Source: Ophiosphaerella korrae
Lineage: Eukaryota > Ascomycota > Dothideomycetes > Pleosporales > Phaeosphaeriaceae
NCBI GenBank assembly: GCA_028456385.1
Contig: JALNQF010000087.1
Location: 62,001 to 126,000 of the forward strand
Direction of reading: 5' to 3'
Length of the DNA stretch: 64,000 bases
Shown one piece after another: positions 54,321-64,000 of this stretch (position 1 is its first letter; the number at the start of each line of letters is the position of its first letter). Position numbers and translations under genes: made by a program. The notes below the pieces were generated by a model. It worked only from the letters and a program-made list of their open reading frames with translations. It did not search any database and had not been told where the DNA came from.

Positions 54321-55068
54321 GCTGAGGCTTCGACCGCATATGGAAGCACTCATATTGTTCTTGATGCGTGTTTGTCACCAAACAACATGGTCATATAGAT
54401 CGACTGCTTCAAAGGAAACATGGAGTGACAGCCTTCCACGATCTGAATCACGCAAGCAGATATCACCTGGATTGTCTTTGGCCATCAGAAACAACAACGA
54501 AACAAAGATGAACAACATTCTTTCTCGATGTATAGCACAATGGCAACAAGCCCAACCTGGTATGACTATAGGCCGATATGAATCACAGGCAGGGGTATTC
54601 CAGATAAATTATGCCTTCTAGAGCTACGTCAAACGGTTTTTCAGGCACTGGTGTTGCCGAAACTATCTGGGCGGAGGCTATTCGGGTCAGAAATTTCGAC
54701 CAGTTTCGAAGACATAGATAGCAATCATGTGGCGTAGGCTTTATATGAACTTATTGGGATGATTTTTAATTTAATCTACAAAATATCGGACAGAGAGACT
54801 GCGTAAGCATCGACATTAGCTCGGTCCAACTTAGCTTCATTCTGTTATTACAGCAGTCACCCATTGGCAATGTTCATAAAAAACATGTATCTTTGAAGTT
54901 TCCCGAAATCGATAAGAGTACCGTAACAACACGTGCTTCGGAAACGAAGACTTCGCAGCTTAGCACCCAAGTGGGACTACTAACGGGAACAAGAACGTAG
55001 TGACCCTCCCCACATCATCACCCGGAAACCGACACATGGTAAGCATGCATACGTAAGCCAGACAGGTA
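54321..55068. other. Intergenic region
   Basis: The plus-strand frame at 54340-54621 has no motif. Otherwise no gene seen. Confidence 0.5.
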
Positions 55069-55206
55069 CAAGGGGGGGGACATGTGCGGGCGACTAGCGC
55101 GTTCGGTGGGGAGGGCCTGTGCGTAGAAGGCTCGAAAATCAGATACATTGTTTTATATACAATTTTACTACTGACTAAGGTACTAAATTCGTGCCTCATT
55201 CTCAAG

Positions 55207-56240
55207 ATGCCCAAAACGCCTCATCGTCGGCTTAGCTACAAAGAACGCGTACAGATATGGACCCTCAGAGAGGAGGACCTACCTCAGAATCAAATTGCAG
55301 AGAAGCTCGGTATACCTCAAAGAACTATCTCGCGCTGTCTTAATACTCCACTGACATCGCCAAAGCCTCGCGGCTAGATACTAATACTCGATACACCTCT
55401 CCAAAAGCTGCTTGTACGCCATGCCACTAAAAATGCTGAGCAACGCCGCAAGACTCGCGAAAAAATTGCCAATAAACTTGGTACCAACGTCTGCTGCCGT
55501 ACGTTAATTAAGGCCTTTGAGAAGGAGCTATATCACCGCCAGAAGGCTACAGAGAAGCCTTTTCTTATACCCGAGCAGATGCACTATCGTCTTATGTAGG
55601 CCTAGGATCACGTATTCTAGACTGATGAGCAATAGGATAATTGTAGCTGGGGGGACGAGATGTCAATAGTACTTAGCTAGGGCCAGGTCTACGTAACGAG
55701 AAAGGTTGAAGAAAAGTACCTATCTGAGTGTTGTATACCTAAATTCCGTAGCTACTCCTCAGGCCGGGTATAGGCAATAATATCAAAGCGACAAAAAGGC
55801 CCTTTGATCTACTTTGAGAAGGACTGGCTATCAGCTAAGGGTACTGTTAATTCTGATATATATATATATATATATATACGTCGGATTTTGCCACATATAG
55901 GAGTTTCTAAAAGCTAAGGGCAGGTAACTAATCTACATTAAGGACAATAATAGTATCTACACCTCTTAGAAGACTGCGAGAGCTTATGCGGTAATAGGTA
56001 TCAGCAAGGTTAATAGCTGGCCGGCAAACTTACCTAATTTAAACCCTATTAAGAGCGTTTAGCGGCTTCTGAAATATCGAGTACGGAAGCGATATCCACA
56101 TACAGAGGCTGAATTAATGCAATACGTAAGAGAGAAGTGGGATAAAATCAATATCGACGACTACCTCAAATATATCAGATCTATGAAGCAGCGCTGCTGG
56201 GCAGTAATAATGGCGGGTGGCGGCCACGCAAAATGGTAAT
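55207..56240 (+). pseudogene. Broken Tc1/mariner transposase
   Basis: ATG 55207 opens MPKTPHRRLSYKERVQIWTL, then QNQIAEKLGIPQRTISRCLN, a helix-turn-helix. After a TAG at 55375 a readable frame goes on (KNAEQRRKTREKIANKLG, TLIKAFEKELYHRQKATEKP, FLIPEQMHYRLM) with further stops. The DDE-region echoes are too degraded to place. Dead. Confidence 0.75.
55856..55878. repeat. (AT)n microsatellite
   Basis: Twenty-three bases of alternating A and T within the transposon relic. Confidence 0.9.
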
Positions 56241-56345
56241 TAAATGTATTTTACTTAGTAATCTCTCTATACAAAATGGCATAGTCAATTCATCCAGTCA
56301 GTGGGGCGTGAACCATGCTAGTCGCCCGCTCATGAGCCCCCCTGT

Positions 56346-56944
56346 ATGCCTCGTCAGCGATGGCCTCATCTGCATGAAAATGTAGGCTTGGTGGCTGAGC
56401 AAGCTATTTCCGGGGCGAGGGTGGGGCGGTACCTAGCAATTTTCCCCATCAGCCAAGGAATGGCGAGCTGACAGTATCAAGCTTGTCGATCAACGAGCGA
56501 CTATCAACGTCGGAGTCCGATTTCGTATCGTGAGGAAGCTAAGCTAATATCAAAAGATGACGATTAAGTGGAAATTTGGATGGCGTCTCGTAAAAATTGA
56601 TGGCGCAGTTCTTGGCTCTCAAGGTTGGGCTCGAAAAATATGGACTTTTCCGTACATGTGCTTATCAAAAGCTAGTTTTAAACTGAAGCGAAGGATTATG
56701 CCCAATTCTCCCCTGTCAGTTTGATGCGAGACGTACACCAGCCCCAAGGAGAAGGTAGAAATTCGCTGAGCCTTGTGGCCTACCACACTTATCTTCCACG
56801 AGGGAATCGAGATTGATATATCTGCTTATATACCCACCTGATCCCCTGCTTCTGTTCAAAGTTCCTTAAGCATCCTCTTTGGTCTTTCCCGAGCCCTAGC
56901 TGTCAACACTGCGAGGATTCGCCGTCAATATAACGCCCGCGGGG
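56346..56944. other. Intergenic region and promoter of the Pth11-like gene
   Basis: No gene seen. A candidate TATA-like ATATACCCACC lies near 56828. Confidence 0.45.
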
Positions 56945-58341
56945 ATGGATAGCATAGATCCTAATATGCTAAATGGGTGGTTTGATAGCCTCAGTCCACA
57001 GCAGCTTGCAGAAACTCAATGGGCTATTGACAATGATGGACGCGTCTCCAAGCAAAACTACAAGGTCAGTTTGTGACTTCTGCGGTATATTCACTTCTAA
57101 TTGCATATAGATTGTCGTGAGCGTCCTTTTTGGTATCGCCACTCTCTGCTTCTTCGGTCGTTTGTTCATTCGTCTCTACACAAAACGGCGTCTGTACCTT
57201 GATGATGGGTTCCTTTCACTCGGCTATGTAACCTTAGTCGCCGGCACAGCAATTCTCTATGTCCGGATAAACTATATTTATCTGCAATTTTCTGTCATCC
57301 GAGGGAACCCTATAGCAGCGTTGATGGCCTTTAAGCAAATCGACGAGATGCTAGAACAGTCAAAATGGCAATATGCATACTTGCTGTTCCTTTGGACAAC
57401 CGTCTTCGCCGTAAAATGGTGCTACTTTGCATTTTTCTATCCGCTACTACGGCCAATGGGAAAGAAGATTTTATACTATTATTGGTCCGCGGTGGCGTTG
57501 ACAATAGCATCATGGCTATTCTTTGCTGTTGGAGAACAACTTGTCACATGTCCCTATATGGGAAAGAAAGCTAGTACGTTTGTCATGACCACTACACCTT
57601 GGAGATGGCAGTTTACTTATAATGTCAATAGCGCAATGTTTTCCAGTACTACCAGCGTCAAAACAGACTTTGCTCGCTCTCTTTTGGTTATGCCCAGCTC
57701 TTGATGGCCTAACAGACCTGTCCAGTAAGACTATCCTTGTAAATATAATTGCGTACACACCACTGACACTCTCTGTAGTTATTGTGATTCCGATCTTTAT
57801 CCTCAAACAATCCCAGATGCGTCTCACGACAAAAATTGGAATTGGCGCATTCCTCTCTCTATCCATATTTATGTTTGCCTGCTCAATTATCCGAGCCATA
57901 GGAACATATTACAGAGGTTCTCTCGACTACCCATGGCAGGTATTCTGGCTGCACATCGAAGCTTGTATTGGGATTATCATGGGGTCCATCACAGTTTACC
58001 GCTCAACGCTCGTGGGGACCAATGCCGTGTCACATAAATTTCAGTCGTTCTTTCAAAAGGTGTTTGGCAAGAAATCAACTAGCCAAATTTCAGACCCAGA
58101 TGAAGAGAAAAGGATCGAGTCACCAAAGGCCGGCAAACTGCGTATGAAAATACCCCGAGCGACGCTTACGGGCTTGCGCACGAAGTTCGGCGCTAAGGGT
58201 ACCGAGCGTGGAACTGAAGCGTCATGGTCGACTCAAGATTCTGAATATGGCCTTGTGGATATTGATTATCATGCGCACATTAAAATGCAAGGCAGGCCTC
58301 ATACGGCGAACACTGGCGGAAGCGAAGCACCTCGCCTGTGA
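56945..58341 (+). CDS. Pth11-like / rhodopsin-type integral membrane protein
   Basis: Three exons (56945-57064, 57111-57573, 57632-58341), 430 residues. Introns are GTCAGT...ATATAG (46 nt) and GTACGT...CAATAG (58 nt); they join QNYK to IVVSVLFG, and PYMGKKA to TQCFPVLPASKQ. Seven hydrophobic segments fit the fungal rhodopsin-like (PTH11 subfamily, no CFEM) domain. Marks are CFFGRLFIRLYTKRRLYLDD (the R-x6-LDD motif of loop 1), QLVTCPYMGK with the conserved Cys, KIGIGAFLSLSIFMFACSII and IRAIGTYYRGSLDYPWQVFW. The C-terminal about 120 residues are cytosolic and basic. Such proteins are GPCR-like surface sensors or of unknown function. Confidence 0.85.
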
Positions 58342-58791
58342 CGAATCGAGGTGCAGCTGGCGAAATCATGCTGATATGAGAAATACGCCCCGTACCGAAG
58401 ACGGGCTTGGGTTCGGGGAGTTCTAAGGTTGAATTCGGTGATCCAACGAGCTTTTCCTGATAAGGCGCTATCTTGCGAGACTCTTAGTGACGATTTATAT
58501 CTTAATAATTTTCACTTGATGTTGAAATAATGACCCTGCTTGTGTTTGTTCGTGTCCTGGAGCTTGGGTTGGTGGAACCACAACTCTTTGCGATGATTGC
58601 AGGGTACCTAGGTTGGTTGGTAGGTAGTCAGCCTTGGAAAGCTGACAGGCGTGCCGCCTGTGCCGCCTGTGCCGCTGTATGTCATCCAACCATGTGGCTC
58701 TCCTAGGTATCCTTTGGCCCCATGCGGGCACAGACATCGCGCACCTTAGTTTGAAATTGCTGCCTGTGCGGAGGTGCCTTCCAAAAGTTCT
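58342..58791. other. Intergenic region with short tandem repeat
   Basis: No supported gene. Contains the GTGCCGCCT repeat listed below. Confidence 0.5.
58651..58676. repeat. 9-bp tandem repeat
   Basis: GTGCCGCCT occurs two full times and once nearly complete, in tandem. Confidence 0.8.
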
Positions 58792-59254
58792 TGCTGACGC
58801 TAAAGACGCCAGCAACGCTAGCAACGCCACCAAAACGCCACAAATTTCTCTCTATCTTACTCTACCTCCTTGTACTTGTTACTACTATCAAGTTCAATAA
58901 TCTTCTTGTGATATATATATATAGATTTTCTTAACATAACCTTAGATTTAGGGCTAAGAGAGCTTATCCCAGCACTTGGTTTATGCCCCAATTGCCTACT
59001 CTCTTCGTTTGATAGCTGAAAGACCAGTCTCTTTACTCTTTAGGGCGTGGATTTGCCAATGAAAGGAGACTTCAATATAACAACTAAGATTCAAGTGGTA
59101 AGGCTAGTATTTAGAGCTATTTGCAATACTAGGAGTTGAGTATACTTAGCTATCTCTAACTCAAAAGGCTACGTTGAAGGAACTCTATCTTTGCCAAGAT
59201 TTATGGCGTCACTTAGTGGTGACGCTAGAGCTAGTGGCGCTTTTAGCGTCAGCA
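58792..59254. mobile_element. MITE-like element upstream of the P450 gene
   Basis: The left arm starts TGCTGACGCTAAAGACGCC (58792 onward) and the right arm read inward from 59254 starts TGCTGACGCTAAAAGCGCC; imperfect similarity extends about 38 bp. The 463-bp interior is AT-rich, has (AT)n and codes for nothing. No clear target duplication is seen, so the exact ends are uncertain. Its right end is 75 bp from the P450 ATG. Confidence 0.5.
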
Positions 59255-59329
59255 GACACCTCCGTATTGAGATGCCCACATAACATCAACACCGGCGCCA
59301 ACACAAATCTCACCTGGGCAATCTCAACT

Positions 59330-61122
59330 ATGGTTTGGATTACTGCCATCGCCATCGCCGCACTCACTGCCTCCGCTTACCTGATTCGCAAAACATACGT
59401 GCATCGTTCCAAAATCAATGCGTTGCGAAAGCAGGGCATCGTAGGTCACTTTTGTAGATAGTTGAGTATTACGCTGACTAGCGTGCCAGCCAATGCCCAA
59501 GGAATGGAGCTGGTTTACGGGCCATCTCTTAACCCTTCGGAAATACGTCGATCAATTGCCACCTGATGCGAATGTAAACCTCGCCATGTGCAAGCTGTCA
59601 CGCGAATTTTCCGACACCGATATCTTCTTGATGGACTTCTGGCCTATGTACCCGGCGCTTTTCATGGTCTGTGATCCCGATGCTGCGGTGCAGGTATCAA
59701 CTAAATACAACCTCCCAAAAACGGAGCAGCACCTTATAATGCTAAAACCCATCACTGGAGGCCCTAATCTCATATCTATGAATGGAGAAGAATGGAAGAC
59801 ATGGCGGTCATTATTTAATCCCGGCTTCAGTTCAACTGTCATGACTGACAACGTACCCCATATCGTCAACTCAGTTGAGGTTTTCTGCGATAGACTCAAG
59901 GAGCAAACGAAAGGGGGCATAGTTTCCTTGGACGATCTCTCGACTAGACTTACTATGGATGTGATAATCAAGTTATCTCTGTTAGTTTGCCTAGAGCATT
60001 CTGCCCACAACCGATCTCCAACTGACAAAATCAATTCACAGAGATGCCGATCTAGATTACCAACGTTCAGAGAACGCACTAGCTACGGCACTAGGATATA
60101 TCACCAGGTGGCATTCTTTCTGGGATCCTCGGATCCTCATGCATCCCTTTCGCCCTTTCATCCAGCATTATTACAGTAGAGTGATGACCAACTATATTCG
60201 AACTGAGCTTAACAAGCGTTTCGCTGAACTGAAGCAAGACCGCCTCGGGAATGCATCTCTTGAAGATTCTAAAGCAACTAAATCTGTAATAACTTTGGCG
60301 ATCGAATCATATCTTAAAGGGAATAAACACCTTGAGGGTCTAGAGCTGGACGAGAATTTTGCCCGCTACGCAGTCTACCAAATCCGGCTATTCCTTTTTG
60401 CTGGCAACGATACCACATCATCAACAATTGTATATGTCTTTCATCTCCTCTCTCAACATCCAAATGTCCTACGGCAACTGCGAGAGGAGCACGATCATGT
60501 TTTCGGAACCGACGCTGACGAAGCCGCAAGAGCGCTGAAGGACAAACCCGCGTTGCTGAACAAATGCACATTCACGCTCGCTGTTATCAAGGAAACATTA
60601 CGATTATATGCACCGGCAGCAACAATGCGCGCAGGTCGAACGGGCGTTTCAATCAACGATCGTCATGGAAATGTTTATCCGATGGACTATGTCGGCGCGA
60701 CCGTGGTTCACCCAGCAATCCATATCAATCCCCGCGTATGGCCATCTCCAGAAATATTTATTCCCGAACGATTCCTTGTGGGCACAGACCATGAGCTTTA
60801 TGTCAACCCTGCAGCTTATCGGCCATTTGAACAGGGACCAAGAAACTGCATTGGACAAACCTTGGTATACAACGAAATTCGCATTGCTATGATCATGGTG
60901 GTGAGAAAGTTTGATATCACGCCTGCTTATGACGAGTGGGATGCGATCAAGCGAAAGGAAATGGGCTTTTTCGCGCGTCTAAAGACAAGTATCTTGGGAG
61001 AGCCTTTAAAAACGGTGAACGGGGACAGGGCCTATCAGACTGAGAAAGCAGGCACGCATCCTGCCGATGGATATCCTTGTCGTATCTCCTTGCGCAAAGA
61101 CGAAAAGTCCGGGAGGATATGA
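59330..61122 (+). CDS. Cytochrome P450 monooxygenase
   Basis: Three exons (59330-59440, 59490-59980, 60042-61122), 560 residues. Introns are GTAGGT...GCCAG (49 nt) and GTTAGT...TCACAG (61 nt); they join KQGI to PMPKEWSW, and IIKLSL to DADLDYQRSENA. The N-terminal membrane anchor is VWITAIAIAALTASAYLI. P450 marks are the I-helix RLFLFAGNDTTSST, the ExxR helix VIKETLRLYAP, the PERF motif FIPERFLVG, and the heme loop FEQGPRNCIGQTL with Cys470 as iron ligand. It is a microsomal monooxygenase using electrons from cytochrome P450 reductase. The substrate is unknown; there is no adjacent PKS, NRPS or terpene gene in the window. Confidence 0.92.
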
Positions 61123-62204
61123 GTTGTTTGTGAGAAGAGTGCAAATGAGGAGATGAATGGATTCACACTGATACAATAGGCATATTGAAGCCTTTTTTAC
61201 TTACCAGTTGAGACAGTCTATTCAGGTTGTTGATCACTCAATAGCGCCATCCATGCGGCCACGAGCCCAACCTTTCTCAGTGAGTGTGCCAACCCATTGA
61301 ATGGATATCATACATTGTATTCCCGAAACGGGGGCCTCCCATTCGCACGATTGGGGCTAGACTGGCAGTCAATACACAAGCTGATAAATAGTAATGATTA
61401 CTAGCCTATGTTCGCTCAGCTGTTCATGCCGGTACACACACCAATAGGTGCATTACTTCGCTAGGTACCTTGGTATCTAAAACCTTCTACTCAATATCTA
61501 GCCTGCAATAAGACAAAATCTCGTCTTTGTTAGCTCTGGCAGTTGGCGACGCCCGAAAATGTCCTCAGGCATCTCCGCTGGCGTGATATGTAAGCGCTAG
61601 CACATTCCCACCTTGCTAAACCATGTGGGTAATATTATCCACAGCCTTGGGTGCTTGACCGACGCAGTGAGCTTCGGCAGTACCATGGTTGGATATTGAT
61701 TGAGATGTTGGACCCTAACCGCTTACGGAGGGACCTCAGGAATGTTTTTCATGCAAGGAGTAAACAGCTGCGCAGGTGGTGCCACCTTCTCGTTCTACAC
61801 ATAATTTACTTAAATGAGATGTTTGGCCATTTTATTCCTGACTGGGTTGGAACCTAATCAGTGATGTCATTTTTAGCACTTCATCCAACGAAAGGAAAGC
61901 TAAGGAGGTACATACAGTCTTGCTACGACACTTGAGTGGCTTGTGGGAACATCCCATAACGGCCCTAACTCTTCAATCTTGTCGTCTCTCATCTCGAAAT
62001 ATGTACTGCGTATATAATACCATTTTTACGGACTCGAGCTTTTCTTCATGCTGTATATACCACTAATATCGTTGGATGGCTAGGCGTGATGCCTGTAGCA
62101 CAGTAGAAATACAAGACTCTACTTAATGCCTTCTACGCCAACACACAAACGCTACTACGACACTGAGTGGGTCTATCCCCCCATATCTTAAGCACACTAA
62201 GATA
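61123..62204. other. Gene-free region
   Basis: About 1.1 kb; only short motif-less frames (for example 61651-61857). Confidence 0.5.
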
Positions 62205-62453
62205 ATGGCTACTATTTTCAAGGCTGCGGAATCGATTTTAAAAGCATCACCTGAAGATATTGCTACAATCTCAAGGACCCTCGCAGCGATTTCCAACTAT
62301 CACGGCTTATTGGAAAAGGTGCTACTAGTAGGTTTCAGGAGCATGAAAATTTCGGCCGCCGAACAATTCAAACAAGACCCTTACAGCAGTGCGTCCTCTT
62401 CTCCGGATAACAGCAGTCATTTGAAGCCCCAACAATGGATGATGAGAGCTTGA
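62205..62453 (+). CDS. Small open frame of unknown meaning
   Basis: 82 residues, MATIFKAAESILKASPEDIA onward, starting at an ATG with context AAGATAATGG. The first 45 residues look like a helical, protein-like sequence (ISRTLAAISNYHGLLEK); the rest is Ser/Pro-rich. A possible GT donor right after LLEK (GTGCTA) could lead to another exon, but no partner was found. Not recognised; it may be a relic. Confidence 0.25.
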   Translation: MATIFKAAESILKASPEDIATISRTLAAISNYHGLLEKVLLVGFRSMKISAAEQFKQDPYSSASSSPDNSSHLKPQQWMMRA

Positions 62454-63102
62454 GTAGCCTCCTTGAATATACGAGGTTTTCGACAGGCTGAGCTGACTCG
62501 GAGCAATTATAGAGCGAGAAGATTTGTGAACGACGTTGATTGATTTCCGACAAAAATTATCTGAAGAGGCGGATGCTTGCACGCTTGTTTGCGTCGTATG
62601 CGACGTCGATGCGACAAAGTGGTACCTATCCAAGTATCACTGACACACATTCCGCAATGCGTATCGTCTTCAGGGTCACTCCATAACCCTGTGTTCGCCC
62701 ACCACTTCCACGTGGGAATCCTTGTTTTTCCGGGATCACCCGCAGTAAACCCTCCCTGGCTTTCCCCCGACATCGCTTCGGCTGGTCTCTCGGTGAAACG
62801 ATAAGACGATTGGCCAACACCTCTCGAACACAGGTTCCAAGCCACCCAGCCCCACCAAAAAAACGACGCTATCAGGTGTCAAAATTAGCGATAGAATGTC
62901 TTTTGTGAGTGCCAGGCCTAACAATCGCTTTATCTTCGTTATCTCCCCTGGCAAAGTCATTTTCCGTCGACCTGACCGAACAACCGATCGAAGGACGCAT
63001 CTCCGCGATGGAGCAAACATTGAAAAGGCACCAAAGGGCCCCCCCGCGTAGCATGGCTTGTGTGTCTGCACGACTTGAAAAACCAACATCTTTCCGTGCA
63101 GC
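62454..63102. other. Intergenic region and promoter of the MFS gene
   Basis: Several overlapping frames on both strands, none with a domain. Confidence 0.5.
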
Positions 63103-64000
63103 ATGGCGCTAGTCAAGGACAAGAGCGTTGAACATGGGGCAGTCAAGCATGACCTCGCCGTGGGAACAACGTACATACCCGACTTGAACGACAAGGCCAT
63201 GGAGAAGCGAATCGTGCGCAAAATCGACACGCGTATTCTGCCGTTTATTTGCATAGCGTATCTCATCAACTTCCTTGATCGGGTGCGTATACTTCAAACG
63301 TATGCGGCTTTTGGGGCTGATGTGTTGTAGGTTAACCTGGGCAATGCACGAACGCTCAATAACGACGTCCCGGCGAGCAACATTGTCAAGGAACTCGGGC
63401 TCACAGGAAACCGATACAACATTGCCGTTGCGGTGTTCTTCGTGCCTTATGTTATTTTCGAGGCTCCGAGCAATTTTGCGATGAAGTACTTCTCTCCCTC
63501 GGTCTGGATCGGCCGCATTATGATTTCCTGGGGCACTATCACTATCTGTACTTGTGCTGTTTCCAGTTTCGGTGGACTGCTTGCTGTGCGGTTCTTTCTT
63601 GGAGTTGCGGAGGTAGGTTCTTTCCCCGGGTTGTGGCCAGTTTAAGTTTCGATGGAATGCTAACTGGCCACCAGGCAGGATTTTTCCCAGGTGTCGTCAT
63701 GTATCTATGCTACTGGTACAAACCGTCAGAGCGAGCAACGCGTCTAGCCATCTTTGCAGGATCCGTCGCAGTCGCCGGAGCTTTCAGCGGTCTCCTCGCG
63801 ACCGGTATTTCCTTTCTCAATGGAAAGGCCAACCTAGCCGGCTGGCAGTGGCTCTTCATCCTCACTGGCATTCCTGCCGTGATTTTCGGGATCATTGTCT
63901 GGATCTGGATGCCCAACTACCCCCAAGATGCCAGTTTTCTTACGGAGGAAGAACGCGCTTTCGCAATTTGTCGCATGGGGCCATTTGCGCCAAACAAAGA
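63103..64000 (+). CDS. MFS transporter, Dal5/Tna1-like (5' part)
   Basis: Three exons visible (63103-63282, 63331-63612, 63675 to the window edge), about 262 residues, cut by the end of the window. Introns are GTGCGT...TTGTAG (48 nt) and GTAGGT...CACCAG (62 nt). Landmarks are KIDTRILPFICIAYLINFLD with RVNLGNAR across the first intron (the conserved start of the anion:cation symporter family), YNIAVAVFFVPYVIFEAPSN, and RFFLGVAE joined to AGFFPGVVMYLCYWY, then FITGIPAV-like FILTGIPAVIFGIIVWIWMP. Six membrane segments are visible. Relatives carry nicotinate, allantoate, pantothenate or vitamins across the plasma membrane; the substrate is not readable here. Confidence 0.9.

Larger units (their letters stand above)
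55069..56345 (+). mobile_element. Tc1/mariner-like transposon relic
   Basis: 1277 bp between TA dinucleotides (55067-55068 and 56346-56347). The inverted ends of about 30 bp are similar: the left begins CAAGGGGGGGGACATGTGCG, the right read inward CAGGGGGGCTCATGAGCG, and both continue GGCGACTAGC. Size, TA target and encoded transposase fit Tc1/mariner. The interior is stop-rich and includes an (AT)n run. Confidence 0.8.

Noticed and set aside
1..64000. CRISPR arrays, bacterial operons, rRNA genes
   Set aside because: No direct-repeat/spacer pattern or rRNA sequence seen; gene structure is eukaryotic.

Overview
This looks like a nuclear chromosome segment of a filamentous ascomycete (Pezizomycotina). 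The evidence is short GT-AG introns (mostly 46-93 nt), fungal-only families (Zn2Cys6 factor, Clr5-ankyrin protein, Pth11-like receptor, NACHT and HET modules, NmrA-like protein, Pex26) and AT-rich, stop-riddled DNA transposons of the kind left by repeat-induced point mutation (RIP). Dothideomycetes is my best guess at class, with modest confidence.

Layout: 1-3300 is transposon debris plus a frameshifted unknown gene. 3365-13056 is gene-bearing: Clr5-ankyrin protein, RING-H2 protein, CCCH zinc-finger protein, membrane-anchored carboxylesterase and a HAD hydrolase. 13500-20800 is decaying: two broken short-chain dehydrogenases, a complete but dead Fot1/pogo-like element, and an apparently intact 39-residue cysteine-rich metallothionein-like gene with TATA box and 5'UTR intron. 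21134-27421 holds two long genes of unknown function. 27576-33670 is a ruined NLR-type gene. 34000-46500 returns to ordinary genes (Pex26, CAF1-family nuclease, NmrA-like, AIF-like FAD enzyme, SDR), beginning with a fatty-acid dehydratase pseudogene split by a solo LTR. 47100-48200 carries two dead small secreted protein genes. 48854-52540 is a divergent secreted amine oxidase / Zn2Cys6 regulator pair. The rest holds a membrane protein, a Tc1/mariner relic, a Pth11-like receptor, a cytochrome P450 and the start of a Dal5-type MFS transporter.

The most unusual object is the NLR relic at 27576-33670. Its pieces read, in order, HeLo-like N-terminus, a HET-s/HRAM-like amyloid motif candidate, NACHT, winged-helix region and then a HET domain in the place where repeats normally sit. 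NACHT-distal and HET sequences share one reading frame broken only by two TGA codons, so this is a genuine NACHT-HET fusion in the order opposite to the known HET-NACHT-WD proteins. It has lost its start codon, received a 1.8-kb transposon at a TA site and acquired several stops and frameshifts.

Intron positions were inferred by eye from splice signals and reading-frame continuity. Family names come from recognised motifs; no database search was possible.
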